A stretch of DNA of 64,000 nucleotides. It comes from Rivularia sp. T60_A2020_040. Lineage in GTDB: Bacteria > Cyanobacteriota > Cyanobacteriia > Cyanobacteriales > Nostocaceae. The notes under the pieces are model-generated. The model made no database searches. It worked only from the letters and a program-made list of their open reading frames with translations, and was not told the DNA's origin. Numbering within the stretch: position 1 is the stretch's first letter; each line of letters begins with the position of its first letter. Location of the stretch: positions 1-64,000 of the forward strand of contig JACYMD010000031.1 in assembly GCA_015272215.1 (NCBI GenBank). Direction: 5' to 3'. Shown in pieces: positions 9,235-18,584 of this stretch. Both the position numbers and the translations under genes were made by a program.

Positions 9235-10668
9235 TCACTCTCTTGTCTTCTGATATTCCCGAAGTTGTTTTAAAAGTTCCTCTTGGGATGAGGAATTTGG
9301 CTGTAGATTTTTTGTTTGCTTGATTTTTTCGCTGCTTTTAACGGTAACGGATGAGGACTCAAATCGAAAAGGCTGCTTTCTAGTTGTTGGTGTTGGTGGA
9401 TTTAAATTAGCTTTTGCTGAATCAAGGGTGGCAGCAAATTTTACTTGCTGTTCTATTTGTTCTGTGGAAGATACTAAGCCACTTAAACCATTTACCAATT
9501 CTCTGAGGTTTTGTCGAAATCTGGGATCTCCGGTTAATTCGTCTAAATCTGAGGTAATTTTCTGGGTGTTTTCAAAAGTTACTCTCGCGGAATCTAATGT
9601 TTGTTGTAATACTAGTAAATTATTGGGGTCGTTGAGTGTTTTGGTGATATCCCTTAGATTCGTTGATGCTTCTGCTGCATTTGCTGAGAGAGTTTCGAGG
9701 TTTTGTAATAGCTCTCCTGTGGTAAATTGATTGATGGCTGGGGACAAACTGTTAACAGTAGTTCTTAATTGGGAACTAGTTGCGGTGATGTCGTTTAATG
9801 CACCTACAAGAGAGGAACGATTTGTTGTAACTAAGTTATCAATATTTGCTAATAGTCTGGAAGCTTGATTCGCAGTGGAACTAATTTCTTTGGCTGTACC
9901 GCTAAATTCTTGTGCCGTACTGCTAAACTGTCTTGCTGTTGTGTTGAGTTGCGACGCGGTAGTACTGAATTGATTGATAGTTTTATCAGTAGATGTACTA
10001 ACTTGACTAGCAGCATTAGCTACTTGTGTAGCAGCAGAAGAGAAAGTTTTTAATTCTTGTTGAGTAGCTTTTGTTAAACTGGAAACATCGCGAGTCAGTT
10101 GAGCGACTTGTGCTGCTGCTAAAGAGGTGTTTTTTAAAGCTTGATTGACATTGTTGTATACATCTGGTCGGCTGTAAACTTCCGATAAACGGCTGCTGTA
10201 GCGAATCAATTCGTCAACGCTGATACCGATTTCACCTTTGAGGCGAGAGCCGTTACAGACAATTATAGTCGGGTCGCAATTTTGATCTAAAGGTCCAGCG
10301 TCTACATTAGCACGAGAAATGGTGCTTTTTGGTGTAATTTCAATAATGCTTTCGCTGATTAATCCAGATTGATTAGCTTCAATTCTGACATCGCGGGGAA
10401 TTATTAGATCAGTTTTGTTGATATCAAGTTTTACATCTACGCTGTTCACACCTGCTGTAATAGAGGCGATATTGCCGACTTTGACACCGCGATATTGAAC
10501 AACAGCACCTTTTTGCATTCCACCAGCGTCCATAAACTCTACAGTAAAGCTGTAAGTACGACCACCGGCGCTTATTCTGTTCAGCCAGAGGAAAATTAAT
10601 CCAAAGACTCCCAAACCCAATAGAATTAATAATCCTACAGAACCTTCTCGAACCAATCGCGATCGCAT
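9235..10668 (-). CDS. MCE-domain lipid-transport protein (MlaD / TGD2 type)
   Basis: A 477-aa substrate-binding component of a lipid ABC transporter. An N-terminal membrane anchor (residues 10-30, LLILLGLGVFGLIFLWL) is followed by the MCE domain (about 38-115, with the VQYRGVKVGNI signature). Residues 150-400 are a long helical Ser/Thr/Gln-rich coiled coil built from repeated units such as STAQEFSGTAKEISSTANQ; such tails can span the periplasm as a tube or bridge. AGGAGGTGAAAA just before the ATG is a near-perfect ribosome-binding site. The matching ATPase is 191 bases upstream on the same strand. The MlaE-type permease is not nearby. Cyanobacterial homologues are related to the plant chloroplast TGD lipid importer. 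Confidence 0.9.
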   Translation of the reverse strand: MRSRLVREGSVGLLILLGLGVFGLIFLWLNRISAGGRTYSFTVEFMDAGGMQKGAVVQYRGVKVGNIASITAGVNSVDVKLDINKTDLIIPRDVRIEANQSGLISESIIEITPKSTISRANVDAGPLDQNCDPTIIVCNGSRLKGEIGISVDELIRYSSRLSEVYSRPDVYNNVNQALKNTSLAAAQVAQLTRDVSSLTKATQQELKTFSSAATQVANAASQVSTSTDKTINQFSTTASQLNTTARQFSSTAQEFSGTAKEISSTANQASRLLANIDNLVTTNRSSLVGALNDITATSSQLRTTVNSLSPAINQFTTGELLQNLETLSANAAEASTNLRDITKTLNDPNNLLVLQQTLDSARVTFENTQKITSDLDELTGDPRFRQNLRELVNGLSGLVSSTEQIEQQVKFAATLDSAKANLNPPTPTTRKQPFRFESSSVTVKSSEKIKQTKNLQPNSSSQEELLKQLREYQKTRE

Positions 10669-10859
10669 TTTTCACCTCCTTATATAGCTACAGTTAGAAG
10701 TTGTAAATAGGTAATAGGTCTTCGGACATTGTTTACTCGTTATCATTAATAATTTAGATGATTTCGATAATTTATACTTTTATATTTTTATACTTTTATA
10801 AATTTATACTCAATTAATTAATAGTGATTAATCACCAAGATTAAGTAATGCTTAATGTT

Positions 10860-11648
10860 TCATGCACCGGCAATTTTAATTGGACCATCAATGTTTCCAC
10901 TCATAAATTGTCTAATAGAAGGATGTTCTGTGGTGTCAACTTCGGAGACTTTTCCTGCCCACTGCACTTTACCTTGGTAGAGAAACACGATTCTGTCAGC
11001 GGTACGACGAATTGTACTGTGTTGGTGGGTAACGATAGCGTAGCTGCTAGAGGTTCCCTCAGCAACCTGTAATTGTCGAATTAAATCTTCGATGATAGTG
11101 GAAGCAATGGGATCTAATCCGGCTGTCGGCTCATCGTAGAGCAAAACGGATGGTGATTCTTCGGGTTTTTCTGGATTGGATATGATAGCACGAGCAAAAC
11201 TCACCCGTTTTCGCATCCCTCCAGAAAGTTCTGCGGGAAATCGATCTGCGACTCCGGGTAAACCAACCATTTCCAATTTTTCCTCAACTAGTTCCCGAAT
11301 CCTTCGTTTAGAAAGACTTGAATGTTGGTAAAGTAAAAACCCTACATTTTCATCAACTGTTAAGGAGTCAAACAAAGCCGCTTGCTGAAAAACCATCCCA
11401 ATTCCCAAAGCATCCACACCATCTTCGACTAAACCTTCTCGTCGCACACCTTGGATAAAAATTTCTCCTTCATCGGCAGGAGTTAATCCAGCAATTATCC
11501 GGAGAATCGTAGATTTACCAGTTCCCGAAGGACCAATTATTCCTAATGCATCTCCCTGGTAAATATTAAAATCTACCTGATCTAAAATCTTATTGCTACC
11601 AAAAGACTTAGAAACGCCTTTTAATTGAATTAGTGGTTGTTCTGTCAT
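10860..11648 (-). CDS. ABC transporter ATP-binding protein, MlaF / TGD3 type
   Basis: A 262-aa ATPase. It shows Walker A (GPSGTGKST, about residue 38), a Q-loop (MVFQQAALFDSLTV), the signature LSGGMRKRVSFARAI, Walker B (LLYDEPTAGLDP) and the H-loop (VTHQHSTI). MRKR after the signature and FQQ AALFDSLTV are typical of ATPases that serve MCE lipid transporters. It lies directly upstream of the MlaD-like gene on the same strand, so the two probably work together with a permease encoded elsewhere. A GACAGTT heptamer tract lies just upstream. Confidence 0.92.
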   Translation of the reverse strand: MTEQPLIQLKGVSKSFGSNKILDQVDFNIYQGDALGIIGPSGTGKSTILRIIAGLTPADEGEIFIQGVRREGLVEDGVDALGIGMVFQQAALFDSLTVDENVGFLLYQHSSLSKRRIRELVEEKLEMVGLPGVADRFPAELSGGMRKRVSFARAIISNPEKPEESPSVLLYDEPTAGLDPIASTIIEDLIRQLQVAEGTSSSYAIVTHQHSTIRRTADRIVFLYQGKVQWAGKVSEVDTTEHPSIRQFMSGNIDGPIKIAGA

Positions 11649-11667
11649 TACTCATCAGTTAATAGAT

Positions 11668-11700
11668 AGTGGACAGTTGACAGTTGACAGTTGACAGTGG
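11668..11700. repeat. Tandem heptamer repeat, unit GTTGACA
   Basis: Four to five copies sit between the ABC ATPase and the divergent oxidoreductase gene, followed by AACAACCAACAACC-type repeats to about 11760. Confidence 0.85.
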
Positions 11701-11766
11701 TTAGTAGTCAGTCAACAACCAACAACCAATAATCATCAACCAACAACTTACAACTTACAACTTATA

Positions 11767-13266
11767 GTGAAAAATTTTGATGTCATAGTCATTGGTAGTG
11801 GTATCGGTGGGTTAACTGCTGCTGGATTACTCAGTCGTTATGGTAAACGAGTAATCGTTTGCGAAAGCCATGATTTTGCGGGTGGTGCTGCTCATAGTTT
11901 TCGACGACGAGGATTTGAATTTGATTCTGGACCTTCATTCTATTGTGGACTGAGTGACGCTGGAAGTTTGAATCCTGTAAAACAAGTTCTAGATATTTTA
12001 GGTGAATCTCTCCAAACTGTACCTTATGATCCCCTCGGACATTATCATTTTCCTGAAGGTAGTTTTGCTGTTTATGGCAATTCTCAACGCTACCGAGAAG
12101 AGGTTGCAAAAATTACTCCCCAAGGTGCGAAGGAATTAGCAGAATTTGAAGGTCGTTTGTTGCCGCTATACGAAGCCATGAAAGGTATTCCGACTTTGGC
12201 TTTACGAGCCGATTGGCAGTTGATTCCTATTTTATTGAGTCGTTATTTACCTTCTTTATTAAAAATGTTACCCAATTTACCCTTGGTACAAAGTTCAGTA
12301 GGCAGTGTAATGGATGCAACTGTCAAAGACCCTTGGGTACGAAGGTTGATTGACGTGGAATGCTTTCTGCTATCGGGTTTAAAAGCCAGCGGTACCATTG
12401 CTCCGGAAGTAGCATTTATGTTAGGGGAACGTTCTCATACTGCAATTGAATATCCTTTGGGGGGTAGCGGTGCGATTGTAGATGCGCTGGTGCGGGGGTT
12501 GAAGCGTTGGGGTGGAGAATTGCGTTTGGGATGTCATGTAGAGCAGATTATTGTCGAAAATGGTCAAGCTGTCGGGGTGCGGTTGCCAGATAATCAACTA
12601 TTAAAAGCCCCGGTGGTAATTTCCAACGCTACAATCTGGGATACTTACGGCAAATTATTACATCCCGAAGATTTACCCGCATCTTACCGCCAAGCAGCTT
12701 TGGATACTCCAGCGGTGGAAAGTTTTATGCATTTACACTTAGGCTTTAGCAGTGAAGGTTTAGAAAATTTGACGGGACATCATGTAGTAGTTCACGATGC
12801 CAAGAAAGATATTACTGTACCAGGAAACACCTGTATGATATCGATTCCCAGTGTTTGGGATGCAACACTCGCGCCTCTAAATCATCATGTGGTTCACGCT
12901 TACACTTTAGAACCTTATGTGGGATGGGAAAAAAATCAAGGTTACGAAGAGAAAAAGAAACAAAAGGCGCAAATTTTATATAGCGCTATAGAAAAAGTAA
13001 TTCCCGATATTAGAGAACGAGTAGTTTTAGAACTTATCGGTACACCATTAACTCACGCTCATTATTTAAGAAGATATCAAGGAACTTACGGTCCGGCAAT
13101 TGCTGCGGGTAAAGGAATGTTTCCTAGTACTAATACACCAATAAAAGGATTGTACCGTGTTGGTGACAGCACCATGCCGGGAATTGGAGTTCCTGCGGTG
13201 GCTGCGAGTGGGATTTTATGCGCGAATTCTTTGGTGAAACCGTCACAGGTGATGGAGTTGTTGTAG
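11767..13266 (+). CDS. FAD-dependent oxidoreductase of the phytoene desaturase / CrtISO superfamily
   Basis: A 499-aa protein with an N-terminal FAD dinucleotide fold (VIVIGSGIGGLTAAGLLSRYG, then E at the end of the second strand) and the C-terminal superfamily motif GLYRVGDSTMPGIGVPAVAASGI that contacts FAD. This matches carotenoid isomerase/desaturase relatives, and the length is that of CrtISO. The region after the first motif (SHDFAGGAAHSF) differs from what I remember of true CrtISO, so the substrate is open: carotenoid isomerase-like or another lipophilic polyene. The start is a GTG; no better upstream start exists in frame. A 21-base palindrome directly follows the stop codon and may act as a terminator. 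Confidence 0.8.
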   Translation: MKNFDVIVIGSGIGGLTAAGLLSRYGKRVIVCESHDFAGGAAHSFRRRGFEFDSGPSFYCGLSDAGSLNPVKQVLDILGESLQTVPYDPLGHYHFPEGSFAVYGNSQRYREEVAKITPQGAKELAEFEGRLLPLYEAMKGIPTLALRADWQLIPILLSRYLPSLLKMLPNLPLVQSSVGSVMDATVKDPWVRRLIDVECFLLSGLKASGTIAPEVAFMLGERSHTAIEYPLGGSGAIVDALVRGLKRWGGELRLGCHVEQIIVENGQAVGVRLPDNQLLKAPVVISNATIWDTYGKLLHPEDLPASYRQAALDTPAVESFMHLHLGFSSEGLENLTGHHVVVHDAKKDITVPGNTCMISIPSVWDATLAPLNHHVVHAYTLEPYVGWEKNQGYEEKKKQKAQILYSAIEKVIPDIRERVVLELIGTPLTHAHYLRRYQGTYGPAIAAGKGMFPSTNTPIKGLYRVGDSTMPGIGVPAVAASGILCANSLVKPSQVMELL

Positions 13267-13287
13267 AGACGTAGCACTGCTACGTCT
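13267..13287. terminator. 21-base perfect palindrome AGACGTAGCA-c-TGCTACGTCT
   Basis: Ten-base perfect arms start directly after the oxidoreductase stop codon and are followed by TTTA. An identical element occurs at 54021-54041 and variants at about 39463 and 57029. It is a dispersed repeat that may serve as a terminator. Confidence 0.5.
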
Positions 13288-13333
13288 TTACGGGAGTTAG
13301 AAGTGAGGAGTTATTTCACCTTAACAGAATTTT

Positions 13334-13400
13334 AAGAAGTCGGGTTTTTCACCTAAATATTTGCTCAAATCAGATAATTATTGTAAAAACCCGACGAATC
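13334..13400. repeat. Hairpin repeat AAGAAGTCGGGTTTTT ... AAAAACCCGACGA
   Basis: Inverted arms of about 13 bases flank a 35-base AT-rich spacer. It is the same family as 30293-30356, 56181-56244 and the cluster at 59536-59880. It probably forms a stem-loop in RNA and could end transcription. Confidence 0.7.
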
Positions 13401-13525
13401 ACCTCACGAAAATAACGGTAAAGCATTTGTAGTGGGAGCGTCTCGCTCCCTAATGGTAAAAACGTGGCTAGAAGTATTCTCCTTAAGGTGACGTTAAGGC
13501 AGTACTAATTGCCAACATTTGATTT

Positions 13526-14161
13526 TCAAAGTTGACAGATTGCTTTTAACACTTGTAATAATTCAACTGCACGGTTTGGTTCCATCAAGTTTAATAATGG
13601 CATCATATGATAAGTTAGAACATTTCCCTGTTGGATATACACAAACTGGTAATATTGTCCATTGGTAACTAATCCCCACACAGATGTTTGATTTTGTAAG
13701 TTTGAACCAGCATATGTTAACAGTTGAGGTAAACCGGATGATGGGGAAATGCTGCTGTTTTTAGATTCAATTAATAATACCCAAAGAAAGGTTTTATCTG
13801 CTAATTTGCTAACTTTGTTAACAGCTAAAATATCTAATCTACCTGTAACAGTTGTATCTTCATCTTCTATTTTTATTTCAGCGATATCTTCTTCCAATTT
13901 TATCTGAATTGGGTAACTATAAAACCCTGCTAAACGCATTAAAGGAGCAATTACTAAGAATTTTACTTGTCCTTCGGAAACTTTACCTGCTGTGAGATAT
14001 CTATCAAAATCATTCCGAATTTGTAATAGTTCTTGTTGTTCTATTTCTGTTAAAGGTTCGAGAGACAATAATGAAGTAAATGAGTCATTGTAATTTTCTT
14101 GAAATCCTAATAGACGTTGAACATCTTCTAAGGATAAATTGCGAGCGTTGAGAAGTGTCAT
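13526..14161 (-). CDS. PD-(D/E)XK protein resembling a type I restriction enzyme R N-terminal domain
   Basis: A 211-aa protein with no helicase. Residues 50-200 look like the HSDR N-terminal nuclease fold: G-R-L-D-I-L at about 107 and L-I-E-S-K at about 130 give the D...ExK catalytic set, and QLLTYAGSN plus VWGLVTNGQYYQFV fit the family's later strand and helix. Such stand-alone proteins are common in cyanobacteria and need not belong to a restriction system; none of HsdM or HsdS is nearby. It sits between a repeat-rich gap and the dihydroorotase-like gene. The function is unknown. Confidence 0.75.
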   Translation of the reverse strand: MTLLNARNLSLEDVQRLLGFQENYNDSFTSLLSLEPLTEIEQQELLQIRNDFDRYLTAGKVSEGQVKFLVIAPLMRLAGFYSYPIQIKLEEDIAEIKIEDEDTTVTGRLDILAVNKVSKLADKTFLWVLLIESKNSSISPSSGLPQLLTYAGSNLQNQTSVWGLVTNGQYYQFVYIQQGNVLTYHMMPLLNLMEPNRAVELLQVLKAICQL

Positions 14162-14235
14162 GATTATATTGGGTTTATCTTATTTTATTTTTTAATATTG
14201 TAGGGTGTATGGCATTTAAATATTCCCCCCTTCTA

Positions 14236-15510
14236 CTAACACCAAATCCCCACAACTTTCCCCTTTAACTCTTCTCCCAACCACGGTGTATTACTTGATA
14301 AACTATGCAAATTCTTGCTCTCAACTTTCCAAGTTTCTTGGGGATTAAATAAAGTTAATTCGGCTTTTTCACCAACTTTAATATTACTCGGACTTTGTTT
14401 CAAACATTCTGCTGGATTAGTAGAAAGTGCTTTCCATAATTCTAAAGCTGTCAACTCACCTGTTTCTACTAAATTTTGCCATAACAAAGGTAATGCTAAT
14501 TCTAAACCTATGGCTCCTGATGGTGCTTGAGCAAAGGCTACGGTTTTTTCTTCGTAAGTATATGGTGAATGCTCGATCGCGATCGCATCTATTATTCCTT
14601 GCTGCACTCCCCGACGCAATGCCATCATGTCTTCTGGATTTCCCAGGGGAGATTTTAAATTTAGTGCTGTATTATAGCTTTTAATTGCCTTTGTGTCAAG
14701 TAAAAGATGCATCCAAGTCGTACTAGCGGTGATGGGTAAACCTTTGGATTTAGCATCAGCGATGAGTTGTACGCTACGAGCGGTAGATACACGCATGATG
14801 TGGATGGGGGTAAAAGTAGCGGTGACAATTTCGAGTAAAGCAGCGATTGCCGAAGTTTCCGCAGCTACGGGGATTCCTGGTAAACCCCATTGAATCGAAT
14901 TTGCACCTTCACGCATCACTCCATCAGCAGAAATATTGCCATCGCAACACCAAAAGGCTGCGGGTTTTCTTAAGGGCTGTAGATATTCTAAAACTCGACG
15001 TACCAAGGCTAAATTATTCAAAGCGTCACCATCAGCGAAACCGACTACTCCCGCAGTTTTTAAATCGGCTAATTCGGTGATTTTTTCACCTTTGACATGG
15101 TGTGTAATTGCACCCCAGATATTGAGAAGAGGGAGAGGGGATAATTGGGAAGCTTTACGAAGTTGTTGTAATTTGGCGACAACAGCAGGATTATCAATAG
15201 CTGGGGATGTTGTATCTGGTAAAAGAGTGATGCGAGTAAAACCACCAGCAGCAGCAGCTTTGAGTAAAGATATAATCGTTTCTCTTTCTTCAAAACCCGG
15301 TTCACCAGAATGACTATATAAATCGACTAATCCCGAACCTAAAATAAAAGATTGACAATCACGAATAGAAGTATTTTCTGGGATATCAGAGATTTTAATT
15401 TTATCATTAACTGAACGAATATAACCGTCCTCAATCAACACATCACAAATTTCGTCAGTTTTAGTTAGAGGGTTGATAATTCTTACTTGTTGTAAAAGTT
15501 CGATTGTCAT
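14236..15510 (-). CDS. PyrC-like dihydroorotase homologue lacking metal ligands
   Basis: A 424-aa amidohydrolase of the dihydroorotase family, which in its active form closes carbamoyl aspartate to dihydroorotate. Family landmarks are clear (GSGLVDLYSHSGEPGFEE, LPDTTSPAIDNP, GLPGIPVAAETSAI, GIIDAIAIEHSP). The metal-binding residues are changed: the usual D-H-x-H-x-R reads DLYSHSG, the HAED-like site reads WCCDG, TPHHL reads TWMHL, and the (T)DHAPH aspartate is Glu. It is therefore probably a non-catalytic homologue like those that assemble with aspartate transcarbamoylase, not the working PyrC. The gene is followed downstream by the PD-(D/E)XK gene on the same strand. Confidence 0.85.
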   Translation of the reverse strand: MTIELLQQVRIINPLTKTDEICDVLIEDGYIRSVNDKIKISDIPENTSIRDCQSFILGSGLVDLYSHSGEPGFEERETIISLLKAAAAGGFTRITLLPDTTSPAIDNPAVVAKLQQLRKASQLSPLPLLNIWGAITHHVKGEKITELADLKTAGVVGFADGDALNNLALVRRVLEYLQPLRKPAAFWCCDGNISADGVMREGANSIQWGLPGIPVAAETSAIAALLEIVTATFTPIHIMRVSTARSVQLIADAKSKGLPITASTTWMHLLLDTKAIKSYNTALNLKSPLGNPEDMMALRRGVQQGIIDAIAIEHSPYTYEEKTVAFAQAPSGAIGLELALPLLWQNLVETGELTALELWKALSTNPAECLKQSPSNIKVGEKAELTLFNPQETWKVESKNLHSLSSNTPWLGEELKGKVVGIWC

Positions 15511-15917
15511 GATGTAAGTTGACAGTTGATAGTTGACAGTTGATAGTTGACAGTGGACAGTTGACAGTGGACAGTTGACAGTTGATAGTTGACAGTGGAC
15601 AGTTGAAATCTTAAATTATTGGTGAGAAATTTATAAATAAATTGGGGCTTTATTAGCGCTATTACACAAGCGAAGTCCACATCAACCCGTGAAGACGGGT
15701 TTTGTTCGTGTAGCCGCGACTTCTAGTCGCCAGGTATTAATACAATTTACTTTCCATTACTTTCCATTTCCCGATTACATCTACTTTTCTTACGTTTAAA
15801 TTCGGATTACTATAGTTAATAGTTCTGACTAAAAATTAACCTCTAACCTCTAACCTTTATTTAACCTCTAACCTCTAACCTTTATTTAACCTCTAACCTC
15901 TAACCTCTAACCTTTAT
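15511..15917. repeat. Repeat-filled gap: GTTGACA heptamers, a REP-like element and CCTCTAA repeats
   Basis: Positions 15516-15606 hold about twelve GTTGACA/GTTGATA/GTGGACA heptamers. Positions 15655-15745 hold a partial REP-like sequence (ends CGACTTCTAGTCGCC) shared with the element at 52708-52873. From about 15838 CCTCTAACCTCTAACCTTTA repeats run into the 3' end of the phosphatase gene. No gene is visible. Confidence 0.85.
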
Positions 15918-17267
15918 TTAACCTCTAACCTCTAACCTTTGACCTTTAACCTTTATATTGATTGCTTGTACTACAGGTAAACCATTTTTACCTTTAGGAT
16001 AATCAATGACATTTAAACAACAATTATTCTGACGGAAATTCCAGAAATATTCTGCGGATAATCCTAAAATATGACAAAGTAATATTTGATTAATAACTCC
16101 ATGAGCAACTATTAATACAGTATTTAACTTATCAGTAAATGCGGTATTTAGAATTGATTCATAAACTGCTATTGTACGTTGCCAAACTTGTTGTAAACTT
16201 TCACCATTAGGCATTTTAACTCGTTCTGGTGTTTCGTACCATTGCTGTAATCCTCCGGGGAATTCTTGCTCAATTTCTATTTCTGTTTTTCCTTCCCAAA
16301 GTCCATGAATTATTTCTTTAAATCCATCATTTAATTCTAAATTAACTCCTTGATGGTGCTGTAAAATAATTTCTGCTGTTTGTTTGGCACGTAATAAAGA
16401 GCTACTAAATACTTTGTCAATAGAAACATCTTTGAGAAATTCAGCTAATTTTTCAGATTGTAATTTCCCATTTTCATTGAGGGGAATATCAATTTGTCCT
16501 TGATATTTATTTTGTTGATTCCAATCAGTTTCACCATGACGAACTAATAATAATCTGATTCCTTGATGATTCGGACGTAATGAAGGTAAAAATTCCCCCA
16601 TATGTTGAGTTTCATTGAATGATTCTATCTGAACTTTTTCTGGGTTTAAATTACCATTACCATTGTCAGCAAAATTAAGTATATTGATGCAACAATTAGA
16701 TTGGTGAAGATACTGCATATAACCGGCAGAAATATTATTTGCAGCTTGAATCAAACATCTATTTATACAACTATGAGCAACTAGAAGTATGGTTTGATTT
16801 TGATGTTGGGGTAAGATTTCTTGCCAAAATTCTTGTGCTTGTTTGTATAATTCTAAAATCGGAAAATATTCGACGGTTGTTTCACCATCTCGAATAAACA
16901 TCCGTAATTTATCAGGATTTTCCTGCCAAAGTTTATAATCTTCAGGAAACTTTTCTTTAACCTCTAAACTGAGCATTCCTTCCCATAAAGGTAGGTGAAT
17001 TTCTTTTAACTTATCAGTAATTTCAAGAGGGGGAATATGATCTAAATTAGCATTGAATTCACGATGAATAATTTCTGCGGTTTGCTTTGCTCTTTTGAGA
17101 GGACTACAATAAATTGCATCGAATGAGATATTATTGATTGCTCTACCCACTGTTAGCGCATCATTCCGACCTTTTTCGGTCAATTCTGATTCGTCTAAGT
17201 GTCCCTGAATCCTTCTCACGGTATTGTAGGTGCTTTGACCGTGGCGGACTATAATTACTCTTGTCAA
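15918..17267 (-). CDS. Tandem histidine phosphatase (phosphoglycerate mutase-like), two domains
   Basis: A 449-aa protein made of two histidine-phosphatase domains. Domain 1 (about 1-205) has VRHGQSTYN and, later, LVAHSCIN; domain 2 (about 235-435) has VRHGETDWNQQ, LLRAKQTAEII, GLWEGKTE and IVAHGVINQ. Both keep the catalytic RHG histidine and the second histidine, so both may be active. Homologues in cyanobacteria are usually labelled phosphoglycerate mutase but include phosphoserine phosphatases; I cannot choose between the two. The last 9-10 residues (KGQRLEVRG) are encoded by the CCTCTAACC tandem repeat, so the natural C-terminus has been replaced or extended by repeat DNA. Confidence 0.88.
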   Translation of the reverse strand: MTRVIIVRHGQSTYNTVRRIQGHLDESELTEKGRNDALTVGRAINNISFDAIYCSPLKRAKQTAEIIHREFNANLDHIPPLEITDKLKEIHLPLWEGMLSLEVKEKFPEDYKLWQENPDKLRMFIRDGETTVEYFPILELYKQAQEFWQEILPQHQNQTILLVAHSCINRCLIQAANNISAGYMQYLHQSNCCINILNFADNGNGNLNPEKVQIESFNETQHMGEFLPSLRPNHQGIRLLLVRHGETDWNQQNKYQGQIDIPLNENGKLQSEKLAEFLKDVSIDKVFSSSLLRAKQTAEIILQHHQGVNLELNDGFKEIIHGLWEGKTEIEIEQEFPGGLQQWYETPERVKMPNGESLQQVWQRTIAVYESILNTAFTDKLNTVLIVAHGVINQILLCHILGLSAEYFWNFRQNNCCLNVIDYPKGKNGLPVVQAINIKVKGQRLEVRG

Positions 17268-17474
17268 GTGTTCCCCTCCTTTATCTCAAGAAATAATTTT
17301 ACTCTAAAGTGGGTAATAATAGGCAATAGGCAATAGGGAATAGGGAATAGGGAAGGGTTTTATAACTGAGTGGTAATTAGATAAATAGGACTTAAGTTAT
17401 TATTTGTAAACGTAAAAGTAATTTACATATTTTTTGTCATAAAATATCAGATAAAGAACCAGGGTATAACAATC

Positions 17475-17666
17475 ATGCACAAAGAATATATAGAAGTTTT
17501 AGAAGCATTAATTGATAAATTGACATTATCTACTGTTTTAGAAATGTTAGAACGAATATGTCACAAAAAAGCCGAAAATCTCAGAACTCACTGGGAAGAT
17601 GAAGATTCAGCAAAGCTTTGGGAAAAAGCTGCTAGACAAGTAGAGCAGATAAATATTGATGTTTGA
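17475..17666 (+). CDS. Small conserved-looking hypothetical protein (63 aa)
   Basis: A 63-aa acidic helical protein with no signal peptide. It starts MHKEYIEVLEALIDKL and contains ERICHKKAENLRTHWED. The regular heptad of Leu and Ile and the clean ATG with purine-rich upstream sequence (AAAGAACCAGGG) suggest a real gene, but I do not know the family. It stands alone, divergent from the phosphatase, with AT-rich sequence on both sides. Base composition matches nearby genes. Confidence 0.6.
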   Translation: MHKEYIEVLEALIDKLTLSTVLEMLERICHKKAENLRTHWEDEDSAKLWEKAARQVEQINIDV

Positions 17667-17799
17667 TGTTTGACTTTTGATTAAATAAATAAATTTCACA
17701 AAATTAAAACCCGTAAAAACGGGCGAAATTACGATTATTAGAGTTAAAAAAGTTCACCTGAGAAATCTGATTATTTGCAATTTGCAATTCCAAATTTCC

Positions 17800-18171
17800 T
17801 TATCTATTAGTGTTAGTCAAATCAAACTGTAGCTGTAATCCGTCATTACCATTAATATTTTGTTGTCCCGGTTGCAGTAAAACGGATGTATTGCGTATTT
17901 GAACCTGTTCTCCAGTTGTGTTGTAATCAGGGGTAGGGAATATATTTTCCTCTACATTATTATTCACCAGAGTTGCACTGTTCGGTTGATAATTAAAGAA
18001 GATGGAGAAATCTTGATTGGCTGTTCTTTGATCGATTCCCGTTAATGAATCACCAGATAAAGTATAACCTTGGACATTACTATTTCGAGAAGATTGGGCG
18101 TTTACGGGATTGGCAATAGTTGCTAGAGTTGTAACTACTCCTAAAGCAGCCAGAAAGTTCATTTTCAACAT
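17800..18171 (-). CDS. Secreted hypothetical protein (123 aa)
   Basis: A signal peptide of about 25 residues (MLKMNFLAALGVVTTLATIANPVNAQS, cut likely after NAQ or AQA-like NAQ) precedes an Asn/Gln/Thr-rich mature part of about 98 residues with no cysteine. The composition and short hydrophobic strands suggest an extracytoplasmic beta-rich protein. I do not recognise the family. It stands alone on the minus strand with a 410-base AT-rich upstream region. Confidence 0.65.
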   Translation of the reverse strand: MLKMNFLAALGVVTTLATIANPVNAQSSRNSNVQGYTLSGDSLTGIDQRTANQDFSIFFNYQPNSATLVNNNVEENIFPTPDYNTTGEQVQIRNTSVLLQPGQQNINGNDGLQLQFDLTNTNR

Positions 18172-18584
18172 TTTTGCACGCTCCTATAATGTCTGCGATG
18201 ATTGGCTTCTAATTCTAAAAGATTTGTCATCTATCGCCATTATTATATGTAACTCGATATCAAAAAAACCTAGTTAATATACGTATTTTATCAAGCTATT
18301 ATTTACTTATAAAATTAAAATACTTAAAATCAGAGAATTTTAATTATAAAAAGTTTTTATAATTCTAAAATCTAAAACAAAGTTAATAAAAGGTTAAAAA
18401 TGTTAACATTTCAACCTTTTACTATTATTTCAAGCTTTGATTACAGAGTTTATGTTTGATAAAATTCTTTGTTGAAAATAAAAATATGTAGCTCTTCAAT
18501 AAATGGAATCAATTAAAAAAGCATCTAAATAGAAAACAGAAAATTAGAAATTTTATCCAATTACCCATTACCAATTACCAACTC
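18172..18584. other. AT-rich gene-free gap with a strong dyad
   Basis: No gene is visible in 413 bases. A near-perfect inverted repeat at 18388-18420 (AAAAGGTTAAAAATGTT paired with AACATTTCAACCTTTT) is flanked by A- and T-runs, so it could end transcription in both directions between the Bax1 gene and the secreted-protein gene. Confidence 0.6.

Noticed and set aside
13526-14161. Complete type I restriction system
   Set aside because: Only a nuclease-like domain is present; no HsdM, HsdS or helicase part is nearby.
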